A program made the translations under genes and the position numbers. A stretch of DNA of 64,000 nt, from positions 1 through 64,000 of the forward strand of contig MTMG01000005.1 of NCBI GenBank assembly GCA_002010075.1, read 5' to 3'. Positions 39,491-48,783 of the stretch are shown piece by piece. Source of the DNA: Methanomicrobia archaeon JdFR-19 (GTDB taxonomy: Archaea > Halobacteriota > Methanosarcinia > DSM-18856 > Methermicoccaceae). Position 1 is the first letter of the stretch. Every line of letters begins with the position of its first letter. Under the pieces are notes generated by a model, which made no database searches, had not been told where the DNA came from, and worked only from the letters and a program-made list of their open reading frames with translations.

Positions 39491-40222
39491 ATGGGGTCAA
39501 ACATACCGCCAGACCATCCAAGATACGAATCTCTGGTGATAAGAGAGAGGCTCGTTGAGGCATGGAAATAGGGAATTGTTAGCACCCATGGACTGATAGC
39601 ACATGGAAGAGGGGAGGCTTTTGACTACCTGCTTGGAGAGAGAACCACAGATGTAGCACGAAAGGCAGAAATTGCAGCATGTGCCTTGCTGTTGATTGCA
39701 GAGAAGCCAGTGATATCGGTCAATGGAAATACTGTGGCACTTGTCGGTGAAGAGATTGTGAAGCTCTCAAACACCCTCAACATACCTATCGAAGTGAACC
39801 TGTTCCACAGAACAGAAGACCGAGTCAGAAAGATAGAGAATCTTCTCAGAAATATGGGATGCAAGTGGTTGATTTCAGATGCAGACACTGAGATACCAGA
39901 CCTTGCATCAGACAGAAGAATTGTATCTAGAAGAGGGATATATTCTGCTGATGTGGTATTTGTTCCCCTCGAAGATGGGGACAGATGTGAGAAGCTGATA
40001 AAAATGGGAAAGAAGGTTATCACAGTTGATTTGAATCCGCTGTCAAGAACAGCTCAGTATGCAACAATAACCATAGTCGATAACATTGTGAGAGCAATTC
40101 CAAACATGCTCAGAATTGTGGATGAGTTACTATCAAAAGAAAAAGACAAACTTCTTGATATCGTATCCTCGTTCAACAACGAAGAAAATCTGAAGCAATC
40201 CCTTCAGCTCATGCATATATGA
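39491..40222 (+). CDS. 4-phosphopantoate-beta-alanine ligase, with one in-frame TAG
   Basis: The 243-residue archaeal enzyme (COG1701) joins 4-phosphopantoate with beta-alanine in coenzyme A synthesis. Family blocks are [63 protein letters not shown] and KVITVDLNPLSRTAQYATI. TAG at 39569-39571 is residue 27, between the first two blocks ([14 protein letters not shown]), where relatives usually have a basic residue. A start after TAG would lose the GRGEAFDYL region. The stop is TGA. Confidence 0.92.
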
Positions 40223-40225
40223 ACT

Positions 40226-40468
40226 TCACCTTTCTCTTATCATGTTTTCAATTTCAATTCCGAGCTTTGTTATCCTGTACCCTCCTTGCTCACGAGACAC
40301 GAGTCCCTTTTCTTCCAACTCGTCAAGAGTCTTAACGCACACCGAGTGCACAATACGTCCTTTTCTCGCAATTGTCTCCCCATCAAGTACATGCCCTTTC
40401 GCAAGAATTAACAGAACCCTCTCCCTTGCTTTACTCCCAAGAACAAAACCTTCAAGCTCCTTTTTCAT
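40226..40468 (-). CDS. Small winged-helix DNA-binding protein
   Basis: The 80-residue protein has a single winged helix: GSKARERVLLILAKGHVLDG, then VCVKTLDELEEKGLVSRE and the wing QGGYRITKLGIEIENMI. It resembles archaeal MarR/ArsR-like regulators without a ligand domain. It is divergent from the SRP RNA gene and its targets are unknown. The stop is TGA. Confidence 0.75.
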   Translation of the reverse strand: MKKELEGFVLGSKARERVLLILAKGHVLDGETIARKGRIVHSVCVKTLDELEEKGLVSREQGGYRITKLGIEIENMIRER

Positions 40469-40498
40469 CTGATCACCATCCCAGCTCTACCACACCAA

Positions 40499-40510
40499 CC
40501 TATTTATATC
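40499..40510 (+). promoter_or_regulatory. TATA box of the SRP RNA gene
   Basis: TATTTATATC lies about 25 bases before the predicted 5' end of the 7S RNA, the spacing expected for an archaeal TBP site. Confidence 0.55.
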
Positions 40511-40530
40511 AATTCCTACCAAATAATAAT

Positions 40531-40846
40531 GGGTGGGCTAGTCCGGGCAGCTCGGCGTTGCCTGTAACCCGAAATCGTCGATATGCGGGGGACGAAGGCC
40601 TGCGGGAGGCACAGGCTCTTTTCGCAACAGCCCATGCATCTGACTGAGAAGTCCCGTCCCATGGGGATGGTGCTGTCATAGGGGCTTGCCGGAGGGCATG
40701 TCTCTATGGCTTAACCATGGGAAACGGCTCAGGCCCGGAAGGGAGCAGGCTTACCATGGGCAACCATCGCTCATGGGGTTGCGGGATGGAGGAAGATGCA
40801 TGGTGTCTGGGCGGAGAGAGTGGTGTCGACTGCAGGATGCCCACCC
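40531..40846 (+). ncRNA. ffs: Signal recognition particle 7S RNA
   Basis: The 5' end GGGTGGGC pairs with GCCCACCC at the 3' end (helix 1). The Alu-domain part is near the 5' end, with the GCTCGGCGTTGCCTGTAACC region. The conserved S-domain helix 8 core is present as GGCCCGGAAGGGAGCAGG preceded by GGAAACGGCTCA. The length of about 316 bases fits archaeal SRP RNA. It is the scaffold for SRP19 and SRP54 in co-translational membrane targeting. No protein gene overlaps it. Confidence 0.95.
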
Positions 40847-40865
40847 ACTCCCCATCATGCTCATT

Positions 40866-42572
40866 TCATTTATGGGCAAAATATGCTACAACTTCCTCTT
40901 CCGCAACACAATCAATTCTGGCAAATCCAACTCTCTCAAACTGAACAACTTCATCCACATGATTGGCAACTTCTCTCTCACACACCCCTCTGTAATCACC
41001 CTCTGGGGCCCTTAACAAACAGCCCAGCCCATCCTCAGGTGCCCAGTGTATCACTTTTATCTTCTTCTTTTTGAGTTCTCCCCTGACAAACTCACTTTTG
41101 ACATGATAGAAACAATCTCCCTCTTTTCTGACAATATACAAATTTTTCAGTCTTATTGTTCTCCCATCAGGCAATTGCTCGAACTCGTCTTTCTCGACAT
41201 AAACTCTCGCAACGCCTTCTACCGCCCTGACCTCAATCTTCCGTCTTTCTGTCCTCTTTGGATGTACGAGCGGATTCGCAACAGTGCTCTCCGCCCCCCT
41301 CACCTCGACGAGCAGAGGATTCTTGACCATGAAAAACCTCCTTGCACGTGGGTCTATGAGCTTTCTGTTCTCTGCATACAGATTCTCAAGGCTCACACTG
41401 ATATCGCTCTCATCGACACCAAGACTGAGATAGAATCTCCTTATTGCTTCAGCTTGAATGCCTCTCCTCCTGAATGCCATAACACTCGGGACTCTGGGGT
41501 CATCCCATCCTCCATAGACTCCTTCCTCGATAGCTTTTGCAAGTGAGCTTGTCGATAACCTACCAAACTCATGAATCTTTATCCTTCCCCAATGAACAAC
41601 AACAGGATACTCCCATCCAAGATACGAATATATGAACTTCTGTCTCTTCTCTGAGTCTGACAGCTCCTTCCCCCGCAGTATATGGGTGATTCCAAGCATG
41701 TGGTCTTCAACAGCACTCTCAAAATCAAGGAGAGGCCACACTCTGTATTTATCACCCACTCTCGGATGGGGGACATCCACAATCCTGAATGCTCCAAAAT
41801 CTCTAAGAGCTGGATCTGGATGTGTAATGTCTGTCTTTATTCTCAATACCGCACTGCCTGCTGAAAGTTCTCCGTCAAGAGCTGATCTCCACCATTCCAT
41901 ATTCTCCTTCGGAGAGGTGTCTCTGTGTGGGCATGCTTTCTTGGATGCTTTCAGAGTTCTGAATTCTTCGCTTGAACAGAAACACATGTAAGCATGTCCC
42001 TTCCTTATCAGCTCCTCTGCAATTTCATAGTATAGTTCAAGTCTGTCTGAGGCGTACACAACCTCATCTGGTTCAGCCCCGAGCCAGATACAATCTTTAA
42101 TGTACCACTCGTAAGCCTCGGGAATGGGGCGCTTATTCACAGGGTCAGTATCATCAAACCTGAGTATGAACTTTCCTTCATACATTTTTGCATATTCGGA
42201 ATTTAGAATTATCCCTCTCGCACTCCCAAGTGTCGGTGGGCCGTTCGGGTTTGGTGCAAACCTCATCACAACCTTTCCCTTCACAGCATTTGGGAGTTCT
42301 TTCAAGCCTTTTTTTGGTTTTTTTTCTTTTCTATACTCAAGCATCTCAGGAGCTATCTCTTCCAATCTTTTTTTCCATCCCTCATATGTCTGGTTTGAAA
42401 GAGTTTTTACAACCTCCTCCACTACCTCTTTCACATGTTTTACATCTTTTCTAAGCTCAGGATGCTCTGATAGAATCTTCCCGAGTACAGACTCGGTGCG
42501 GGGAGGAGAACGATATTTCACGGCATTGTATAAGGCATACTTCTCTGCCAACTTTTTGAGAGTATCATCCAT
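40866..42572 (-). CDS. gltX: Glutamyl-tRNA synthetase, archaeal type
   Basis: The 568-residue class I synthetase charges tRNA-Glu; in organisms without GlnRS it also misacylates tRNA-Gln for amidation. The ATP-site region is RFAPNPNGPPTLGSARG, a divergent form of HIGH. The tRNA/Glu pocket includes FILRFDDTDP, and the signature-loop region is GRLSTSSLAKAI. The C-terminal half is the beta-barrel anticodon domain found in archaeal and eukaryotic enzymes. The stop is TGA. Confidence 0.95.
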   Translation of the reverse strand: MDDTLKKLAEKYALYNAVKYRSPPRTESVLGKILSEHPELRKDVKHVKEVVEEVVKTLSNQTYEGWKKRLEEIAPEMLEYRKEKKPKKGLKELPNAVKGKVVMRFAPNPNGPPTLGSARGIILNSEYAKMYEGKFILRFDDTDPVNKRPIPEAYEWYIKDCIWLGAEPDEVVYASDRLELYYEIAEELIRKGHAYMCFCSSEEFRTLKASKKACPHRDTSPKENMEWWRSALDGELSAGSAVLRIKTDITHPDPALRDFGAFRIVDVPHPRVGDKYRVWPLLDFESAVEDHMLGITHILRGKELSDSEKRQKFIYSYLGWEYPVVVHWGRIKIHEFGRLSTSSLAKAIEEGVYGGWDDPRVPSVMAFRRRGIQAEAIRRFYLSLGVDESDISVSLENLYAENRKLIDPRARRFFMVKNPLLVEVRGAESTVANPLVHPKRTERRKIEVRAVEGVARVYVEKDEFEQLPDGRTIRLKNLYIVRKEGDCFYHVKSEFVRGELKKKKIKVIHWAPEDGLGCLLRAPEGDYRGVCEREVANHVDEVVQFERVGFARIDCVAEEEVVAYFAHK

Positions 42573-42592
42573 ATAATCCCCTCAAAAGACTA

Positions 42593-42608
42593 ACTTATAT
42601 ATATTATT
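42593..42608. promoter_or_regulatory. Shared AT-rich promoter between gltX and the coiled-coil gene
   Basis: ACTTATATATATTATTTC sits in the 74-base gap between two divergent genes. The TATA-like core could serve either strand. Position and composition are the only support. Confidence 0.4.
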
Positions 42609-42646
42609 TCAAAAAAATTAGTACATAGTCTCTGGAGGCTTTATTA

Positions 42647-43183
42647 ATGGTGCTCTCAAAGGAAGAAAGGGAAGCTCTTGAGAGAAAGATAAGAATGAAG
42701 ATGCGTGAAAGACTTAAAGGTAATGTGAATACCTCTGGTCTTCCATGGATTTCCCAGCAACCCGAATCAAAACAAAAATCTTCAGAAGAACAAGATTCAT
42801 CAGAGATCTCCCCAGAAATTGAGGAGCTGAAAAACGAGGTCGAAAAACTCAGAAAAGAGAATGAAGAGCTCAAAAAGAGAGTGGCAGAGGCGGAAGCTGA
42901 ATCAGAGAGTAAGGACAGTGAGAAGCTCTCACAGATACTCGAACTTCTGAAGAAGGGCACAACAACTGATGAGTCTCTGTTAACAGAGCTCAACGTACTC
43001 AGAGAGAAGCTGGAGGAATACGAAAGAGACAAGAACTTCCTGATGCAACAGGTTGAGACCCTCTCCATCACTCTGAAAAACCTGACAGACTCCCTCAAAA
43101 ATACAAAAGAAGAGAAAGAAGAGGAGGAAACAAAGAAGGAGCAAAAGGTTAAGAAGAAGAGATGGTGGATATTATGGAGATGA
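42647..43183 (+). CDS. Coiled-coil protein with a Trp-rich basic tail
   Basis: The 178-residue protein has a Lys/Arg-rich start (SKEEREALERKIRMKMRERL), a Ser/Glu-rich linker, and two long coiled-coil segments (about 55-95 and 115-165). The basic tail ends KKKRWWILWR, which may touch a membrane or nucleic acid. I do not recognise a family. GGAGG lies before the ATG. It overlaps the start of the fructose-bisphosphatase gene, suggesting one transcript. The stop is TGA. Confidence 0.65.
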   Translation: MVLSKEEREALERKIRMKMRERLKGNVNTSGLPWISQQPESKQKSSEEQDSSEISPEIEELKNEVEKLRKENEELKKRVAEAEAESESKDSEKLSQILELLKKGTTTDESLLTELNVLREKLEEYERDKNFLMQQVETLSITLKNLTDSLKNTKEEKEEEETKKEQKVKKKRWWILWR

Positions 43184-44139
43184 TGATTGGGGAGGGTGAG
43201 GAGAAGGTAATCACACTTGAAGAACATGTATCTGAACTCGATGAAGAACTTGCGAGAGTGATACTCAAGATTGCAGAACTGTCAAAAATTGTCAGGAGAG
43301 AACTTCCCCACAGACTTGGAAAGGCAAGCACCTGGAACGTTTCTGGAGAGGAACAGACAAAAATAGATGTGTGGGCAAATGAGTTATTCACAGAAGGGCT
43401 GATGTCCACCGGCTTGATAAACCAGCTGGCTTCTGAAGAGACACCTGAAGCGATAGAGAACAAAGAGGGTACTGGTGCATTCAACATAACTCTTGACCCC
43501 CTCGATGGCTCGAGCAACATAGAGAGCAACAACCTGTTTGGTGTGATATGTGGGATATATGATGCAAGACATGAGTTGCCTGCCATGGGCAGAAACTTGA
43601 GGGCAGCACTCACAATCTTATATGGCCCTTTAACGACGATGGTGTATTGTGCAAGGAGGGGCGTACATGAGTTTGTGAAGGGTAGGAAGGACAGATTTGA
43701 AGATGTTTATGCCCTCATCAACGAGAACTTGAAGATACCCTCAAAAGGAAAGGTGTATGGAGTCCCAAGCAACAGAGAGATGTGGCTTCCAGAATTCAGA
43801 CACTTCATTGCACTACTTGAAAGAGAGAATTATGCGTTGAGGTATGGAGGGTCGTTTATAGGAGATGTGAATCAGGTACTTCACAAGGGAGGTTTCTTCG
43901 CCTATCCTGCATACCTCGATAGACCCCATGGAAAATTGAGACTACAATTTGAGGCAAACCCCATGTCGTTTATAATAGAGGGGGCTGGTGGAAAATCTTC
44001 TGTGGGAAGAGGGTCAATACTCGATGTAAAACCAACCGCACTGCATCAGAGGATCCCTGTGTACCTCGGTAGCAAAGAACTCATAGACCAGATGGAAACT
44101 CTGTTTGCCAAGTGCAGAGATGCCAGATTGTATTACTGA
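43180..44139 (+). CDS. fbp: Fructose-1,6-bisphosphatase, class I
   Basis: The enzyme (about 319 residues) hydrolyses fructose-1,6-bisphosphate in gluconeogenesis. The metal and substrate site is in ITLDPLDGSSNIESNN. LRYGGSFIGDVNQVLHKGG and AGGKSSVGRGSILD follow, as in class I enzymes. This class is less common in archaea than the bifunctional aldolase/phosphatase. Several ATGs (43174, 43180, 43183) overlap the preceding stop, so the exact start is uncertain. The stop is TGA. Confidence 0.93.
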   Translation: MMIGEGEEKVITLEEHVSELDEELARVILKIAELSKIVRRELPHRLGKASTWNVSGEEQTKIDVWANELFTEGLMSTGLINQLASEETPEAIENKEGTGAFNITLDPLDGSSNIESNNLFGVICGIYDARHELPAMGRNLRAALTILYGPLTTMVYCARRGVHEFVKGRKDRFEDVYALINENLKIPSKGKVYGVPSNREMWLPEFRHFIALLERENYALRYGGSFIGDVNQVLHKGGFFAYPAYLDRPHGKLRLQFEANPMSFIIEGAGGKSSVGRGSILDVKPTALHQRIPVYLGSKELIDQMETLFAKCRDARLYY

Positions 44140-44159
44140 TTTCTAATTGATGATTCAGA

Positions 44160-44603
44160 TTATGTCTCTCCTCTGACCACCATCACAGGAACTTTCGATG
44201 TTCTAATCACCCTCTCTGCCACACTTCCAAGAAGAATTCTCTCAAGGCCACCTCTTCCAAGGGTGCCCATTACAATCAAATCTATCTCGTTCTCCTCTGC
44301 AAACTTCACGATTTCGCTTGCAGGTTTCCCTTCACGAACAACACATTCAACCTCAACACCTATCTTCTCACCTCTTTCTCTCACCTCAGATGTTGCTTCC
44401 ATGCACTCATTCTTTATAAGCTCGAGAACAGGTCTCAACGAACCCTCGAGAGGAACTGAAAGAGCGGGGGCGATATCTGCAACACACAACGCATACACCT
44501 TTGCACCCAATAATTTTGCCAGCGATAACCCATATTCAATAGCCTTTTCCGTGTATTCAGAGCCGTCAGTTGCTATCAATATCTTCTCTATTTTGTATTC
44601 CAT
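44160..44603 (-). CDS. Universal stress protein (UspA family)
   Basis: The 147-residue protein has the UspA fold: ILIATDGSEYTEKAIEYGL at the start and the ATP-binding signature GTLGRGGLERILLGSVAERV near the end, followed by VPVMVVRG. Such proteins bind ATP and respond to stress, with a partner rarely known. The ATG at 44603 has a GGGAG site. It converges on fbp and ends TAA. Confidence 0.9.
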   Translation of the reverse strand: MEYKIEKILIATDGSEYTEKAIEYGLSLAKLLGAKVYALCVADIAPALSVPLEGSLRPVLELIKNECMEATSEVRERGEKIGVEVECVVREGKPASEIVKFAEENEIDLIVMGTLGRGGLERILLGSVAERVIRTSKVPVMVVRGET

Positions 44604-44632
44604 CGATTTCAACTCCCATAATACTTTTATCC

Positions 44633-44650
44633 AATTTATCTATATATTTA
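44633..44650 (+). promoter_or_regulatory. TATA-like element before the surface-protein operon
   Basis: TTTATCTATATATTTATTG lies about 35-45 bases before the TTG start of the surface protein and between divergent genes. It is the strongest TATA-like sequence in this gap. Confidence 0.45.
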
Positions 44651-44679
44651 TTGCTTAAATCAGAATAATCAAAATTGAG

Positions 44680-46227
44680 TTGAGATTTGTGACTGAAAAC
44701 GGGGTGAGAACGGGAATTCTGATAACTGTACTGATGATTGCACTATACATGGGGGTGAGTTCAGCTCAGGCTAACCTCCCCTCAAGCACAGACCCCCAGT
44801 ACGAAAACCTGTGGGTAAAGGTATGGGATGGAACTCTCAAAAGTGGAGAGAGCATCACAAGTGGTGATTATCTATTCAGGGTTATCTGTGGTGAGGAAGT
44901 AGAGGTCGACGTATATATGAAGAAGGACTTCATCGGAAGAATTCCTCTTGCTCCCGGCGAGAGTAGGAAGATAGGAAATATGATGATACTGCTTGATGAT
45001 GTTTATGATGACTCATCATGTAGGATGGAAATCATGAAATATGAGAGAGTGAGGCTATGGTCTCCCACATCAATGATTAACGTGAAGGAAGGAGAGAATG
45101 TTTGGGGTGATATCGTTGTGGAAGGGGTGAATCAGAATGAAGTCGTCCTCCGTCTCCATTACGACACATACAACGTCTCAGTTGGTGAGTTTGTAGAACT
45201 CGAGTCAAAGAGGGTGTATCTTGACAGTATCAATAACGGAATTGCCACCCTCATAGTGTACGAGAGGTCTAGACCAGATTTAATGCTGGAACTCAATATC
45301 ACCACAGAAATGGTGTGCGAAGGTATCGTCAAGAATGTGGGCGGAGCAGATGCAATAAACATAAGCATAACATATTGGATAGAAGACAAGGAAAAAACTG
45401 AAATAATGAACGTTTTTGAGCCGGAGCAAATGTTTGAGTTCGAAGAGTTTATTCCTCACGTCCAAAAACCATATCCTCAGGAGGTTCAGGTCGGATTGTA
45501 CGTAAAAGGGTATGACCCATACGGGGAGGCCATTGAAAAATCTGTTGTGAAAAGTGCCGAAATTCCTGCATCGCTCTCGCTGAAAAAGAGAGTTGAATAC
45601 AAGAACGGTGTGCTCAATGTTGTGATAGAACTGGAAGACAAGAAAGAGACTGTTGAAGGGAAACTCGTAGATGTTCCTGCCCCTTCGTTCTATCCTGAAA
45701 GATTCGAGAGATATTTGAAGGTGGATGGAGATGTGACAGTGCAGTATCAGGCATACCCGACGTCAGAAACCGTTCCAAAAACATATGTCTCACCGCCCGC
45801 ACAATTCATTATCGATGGAACGCACATCGTATCAAGCAATGAGTGTGAGTTTACGGTATGGGGTGCCATGCTTACCGCACATCTGAGTGTAGTCGGAAAA
45901 GAAATTGTTTTGAAGATCGAAAACATAGGAAACAAGGAAGCAAAAAATGTCTTGATAAAAGACAGTCTGACTGGGAGAAGTTGGGAGTTCGATGAAGTGA
46001 GAGACAGTGTGATTCTTCGGTATGGTGTGCCTTGGGGGGTGTATGAGATACCGCCCGTAGAGGTGTATTACGAAGATGGGTCAATGAAAAAGACTTTATC
46101 GAATTCTCTGAGACTCAAAGAAAAAGTGGTTCCAGATATCACAGAACCCATCAGTTATATTATTATGTTCGTACTCATGTTCCTTATCCCGATTGTTGTA
46201 AGCGTGTGGGAGGTCAAAAGAAAATGA
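44680..46227 (+). CDS. Large secreted protein with C-terminal membrane anchor
   Basis: The 515-residue protein has an N-terminal hydrophobic signal (GILITVLMIALYMGV then SSAQA), a long beta-rich extracellular region, and a C-terminal membrane helix (about 488-508) followed by WEVKRK. The region near residues 30-130 (WDGTLKSGESITSGDYLF) resembles the S-layer-associated or COG1361-type repeats of methanogen surface proteins. There is no enzymatic motif. It starts with TTG. It is followed, overlapping, by a small membrane protein that probably works with it. The stop is TGA. Confidence 0.65.
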   Translation: MRFVTENGVRTGILITVLMIALYMGVSSAQANLPSSTDPQYENLWVKVWDGTLKSGESITSGDYLFRVICGEEVEVDVYMKKDFIGRIPLAPGESRKIGNMMILLDDVYDDSSCRMEIMKYERVRLWSPTSMINVKEGENVWGDIVVEGVNQNEVVLRLHYDTYNVSVGEFVELESKRVYLDSINNGIATLIVYERSRPDLMLELNITTEMVCEGIVKNVGGADAINISITYWIEDKEKTEIMNVFEPEQMFEFEEFIPHVQKPYPQEVQVGLYVKGYDPYGEAIEKSVVKSAEIPASLSLKKRVEYKNGVLNVVIELEDKKETVEGKLVDVPAPSFYPERFERYLKVDGDVTVQYQAYPTSETVPKTYVSPPAQFIIDGTHIVSSNECEFTVWGAMLTAHLSVVGKEIVLKIENIGNKEAKNVLIKDSLTGRSWEFDEVRDSVILRYGVPWGVYEIPPVEVYYEDGSMKKTLSNSLRLKEKVVPDITEPISYIIMFVLMFLIPIVVSVWEVKRK

Positions 46228-46514
46228 TTGTATCGCTCATTCTCTTCGCAATATTTGTTCTGTGTGTATTCCTCATAATGTTCTTCATATCATCCTACAT
46301 AGCCCTTGCATTCCTGATAGCACTGCCAATTGCAATAGTCTATATGATGCCCGCACAAGCGTACGTTTTCATCAACCAGCCGTTTGGAAAACTGTGGGGC
46401 GTTGATGTACTTAATTTGCATATACTCTTGGCAGTATGGTGCTCACTCATAGCTCTCATACTTTACTCTGAATTTCTCGCTTGGTACATTCACAATCAAA
46501 AATTTAAAGAATAA
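46224..46514 (+). CDS. Small membrane protein of unknown function
   Basis: The 96-residue protein has three predicted membrane helices: at the start (IVSLILFAIFVLCVFLIMFF), in the middle, and near the C-terminus. Its ATG overlaps the stop of the surface protein (ATGA), implying a coupled pair. I recognise no family. The stop is TAA. Confidence 0.65.
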   Translation: MIVSLILFAIFVLCVFLIMFFISSYIALAFLIALPIAIVYMMPAQAYVFINQPFGKLWGVDVLNLHILLAVWCSLIALILYSEFLAWYIHNQKFKE

Positions 46515-46539
46515 AGTCAGTCAAAGAGTAGGGTGGAAC

Positions 46540-47163
46540 ATGACAAAAATACTGATAGTCGATGATGACCCAGATATCGTTGAGTTAATTGGAGAAATCC
46601 TTTCGATGGCTGGATATGAGACAATTGCAGCTTTCAGTGGTGAGGAGGGGCTTGAAAGACTGAAAGAAAAGCCAGACATGATTTTGCTTGACATTATGAT
46701 GCCGATAATGGACGGTTGGGAGACTCTTGAAAAAATACGGGAAATCGATAAGGATGTGCCAGTGATTATGGTCACTGCAAAACAACCAACATTCACAATC
46801 GTAAAGGGGGATGCAAACAAGATAGACGGGTATCTCGTAAAGCCATTTACACATGCAGCACTTCTCAACATCGTTTCTGATGTATTCGAGTTCAGAGAGA
46901 ACATGCAGTCCTACATAGAAGAGGCAAAAGCCAAAGGGGTTAGTGAAGAGCTCTTGGAAGAGTATGCAAGGAGACTATCAGAAGTATCATCACACCATCA
47001 GCTCTGGACACTTCTCAAACAAGTGTATCCGGAAAGAAGAATTGAGAGTGATGAGAGTCTGAAGAATGCCATGCTCTCAATCCAGAGATACATAGATATA
47101 CAGAGAGAAAGAATAAGACAACTTAGAGAGAAGATAGAAAAGAAGATGGTAGGTCTCGATTAA
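46540..47163 (+). CDS. Response regulator with REC domain and helical C-terminus
   Basis: The 207-residue protein has a receiver domain (residues 1-120) with acidic pocket DDDPD, phospho-acceptor Asp in ILLDIMMPIMDGWE, the switch Thr in VTAKQ and the conserved Lys in LVKPFTH. Residues 125-207 are helical with no DNA-binding fold, so it probably acts through protein contacts. A histidine kinase exists 26 kb away, but pairing cannot be inferred. The stop is TAA. Confidence 0.88.
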   Translation: MTKILIVDDDPDIVELIGEILSMAGYETIAAFSGEEGLERLKEKPDMILLDIMMPIMDGWETLEKIREIDKDVPVIMVTAKQPTFTIVKGDANKIDGYLVKPFTHAALLNIVSDVFEFRENMQSYIEEAKAKGVSEELLEEYARRLSEVSSHHQLWTLLKQVYPERRIESDESLKNAMLSIQRYIDIQRERIRQLREKIEKKMVGLD

Positions 47164-47177
47164 AAGGGGGAGTCAAT

Positions 47178-47396
47178 TTGTTTCCGAAAAAAGCAGTTCA
47201 ATCGCTGGTAGGGAATAAAGTTCAGATTGAAATGAAAGGAGATAATGCTGTGCTCGAAGGGATGCTTAAAAGTGTTGATGACTACATGAACATACATCTT
47301 GAAAACACAGTTGAAATAGTGAACGGCGAAAAGAAGAGGGTGCTTGGCTCAGTGGTTCTCAGAGGGAACAACATCATAATAATAAATCCAGTATGA
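47178..47396 (+). CDS. Sm-like archaeal RNA-binding protein (Lsm)
   Basis: The 72-residue protein has the Sm1 motif (LVGNKVQIEMKGDNAVLEGMLKSVD, with YMNIHLEN) and Sm2 (LGSVVLRGNNIIII). Archaeal Lsm proteins form hexa- or heptameric rings binding U-rich RNA. It starts with TTG after a GGGGGAG site. It lies between the response regulator and an HTH gene. The stop is TGA. Confidence 0.93.
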   Translation: MFPKKAVQSLVGNKVQIEMKGDNAVLEGMLKSVDDYMNIHLENTVEIVNGEKKRVLGSVVLRGNNIIIINPV

Positions 47397-47407
47397 GGTG
47401 AAATGGA

Positions 47408-47746
47408 ATGGAAGACGAGATCTTGAACATCATAAAGGAGCGTGGCTCGGTCTTCCAGAATGAGCTTTGGAAAACGCTCGGAATAGATTGCAGAAAATGT
47501 TCAAGAATCGTTGCAAGACTGCTTAGGAAGGGCATGATTGAGAGGGAACTCGTGAAGACAAATGGAACGAGGACGTATCTCATAAAGATGGCGGACAACA
47601 AAAAAAATGTGGAGGTTATGAGAGACTTCGACTACAGTGTCCTCCTTTCAGACAACAACCTTGCACCGTGTGCAGGGTGCAACGAAGAATGTGAGCCTGA
47701 ATTTTGTAATTCTCTGACAGAATGGATACACGAACTGTTGAGATGA
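47408..47746 (+). CDS. Helix-turn-helix regulator with Cys-rich C-terminus
   Basis: The 112-residue protein starts with a winged helix (ILNIIKERGSVFQNELWKTL, then CSRIVARLLRKGMIEREL). It ends with a cysteine cluster, CAGCNEECEPEFC, that could bind a metal or an iron-sulfur cluster. This resembles a small archaeal HTH family often near Lsm genes. It overlaps the following amidohydrolase. The targets are unknown. The stop is TGA. Confidence 0.75.
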   Translation: MEDEILNIIKERGSVFQNELWKTLGIDCRKCSRIVARLLRKGMIERELVKTNGTRTYLIKMADNKKNVEVMRDFDYSVLLSDNNLAPCAGCNEECEPEFCNSLTEWIHELLR

Positions 47747-48783
47747 GGATCGGTGGAATAATTCTGCTCGGTGAGGAGCTGGAACCAGTTGAAGGATACC
47801 TGTGTATTAGAGATAATATCATAGAGTCGATTGAAGAAGAAAGATGTAAGGAGGAGAATCTGATACTTCCTTCTTTCTTCAATGCACACACACATCTCGG
47901 TGATTCCATCATAAAAGACCCGCCAAGTATCGGGCTTGATGAACTTGTAAAGCCACCGAACGGTCTGAAACATCGGGCATTGAAAAGTGTGCCGAGAAAA
48001 AAGTTGGTAGGAGCCATAAAAGACTCGATGGAGTCCATGATTGCGTGGGGATGTGGAGGATTTGCAGACTTCAGAGAGGGAGGAGTGGGGGGCGTGCTGG
48101 TGTTGAGAGAAGCTCTTGAATGGGTCAACGGAGGAGGTAAAAACTTAGTTCCCATTATCCTCGGCAGACCACTCGCAGACGAGGTAGAGGATGTTCTGAG
48201 GGTGTGTGATGGCCTCGGTATCTCGGGTTATAACGACACTCCTGGGGTGGAGGGATGGAGTGAGACTTGCAGAAAGATGGGGAAAATTCTCAGTATTCAT
48301 GCTGGAGAGAAAGACCGTTCGGATATCGATGGAGCTTTATCACTCGAGCCTGATGTTATGGTGCATATGGTTCATGCAACCGATTCTCATCTCAGAACGT
48401 GTGCGGATGAAGGGATAAATGTGGTTGTATGTCCCAGATCAAATATGGCAACTGGTGTGGGTCTGCCCCCCATAAAAAGGATGATCGAAATGGGTATTGA
48501 TGTTTGCATAGGAACGGACAACGTTATGCTGTCCTCTCCAAGCTTACTTGACGAGTTGAGTTTTTGTTGGTACAATCTACATATAGACGAAAGAGAACTT
48601 TTGAAGATGGCAACATGGAAGGGGAGAAGGGCATTTGGTCTTGATGGGGGGGTGATAGAAGAAGGGGGAAAGGCTGACGTGGTGGTGGTGAATCTCGACA
48701 CCAAGAATATGAGGAACACGACAGACCCAATACGTTCTGTTGTGAGGAGATGTAAGCCAGAGGATTTGAGGTGTGTATTATGA
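47743..48783 (+). CDS. Amidohydrolase-family metal-dependent hydrolase
   Basis: The 346-residue protein belongs to the ATZ/TRZ-type amidohydrolases. The metal-binding HxH is in [11 protein letters not shown] later His is in [11 protein letters not shown] and the catalytic Asp region is CIGTDNVML. It resembles methylthioadenosine/S-adenosylhomocysteine deaminase-like enzymes but is short and the substrate is unclear. The ATG at 47743 overlaps the HTH stop, and its own stop overlaps hisI. The stop is TGA. Confidence 0.82.
   Translation: MRIGGIILLGEELEPVEGYLCIRDNIIESIEEERCKEENLILPSFFNAHTHLGDSIIKDPPSIGLDELVKPPNGLKHRALKSVPRKKLVGAIKDSMESMIAWGCGGFADFREGGVGGVLVLREALEWVNGGGKNLVPIILGRPLADEVEDVLRVCDGLGISGYNDTPGVEGWSETCRKMGKILSIHAGEKDRSDIDGALSLEPDVMVHMVHATDSHLRTCADEGINVVVCPRSNMATGVGLPPIKRMIEMGIDVCIGTDNVMLSSPSLLDELSFCWYNLHIDERELLKMATWKGRRAFGLDGGVIEEGGKADVVVVNLDTKNMRNTTDPIRSVVRRCKPEDLRCVL

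Noticed and set aside
40866-42572. Loss of the HIGH motif in GltX (TLGS) as a defect
   Set aside because: To my recollection archaeal GluRS commonly has this divergent form, and the rest of the enzyme is intact.
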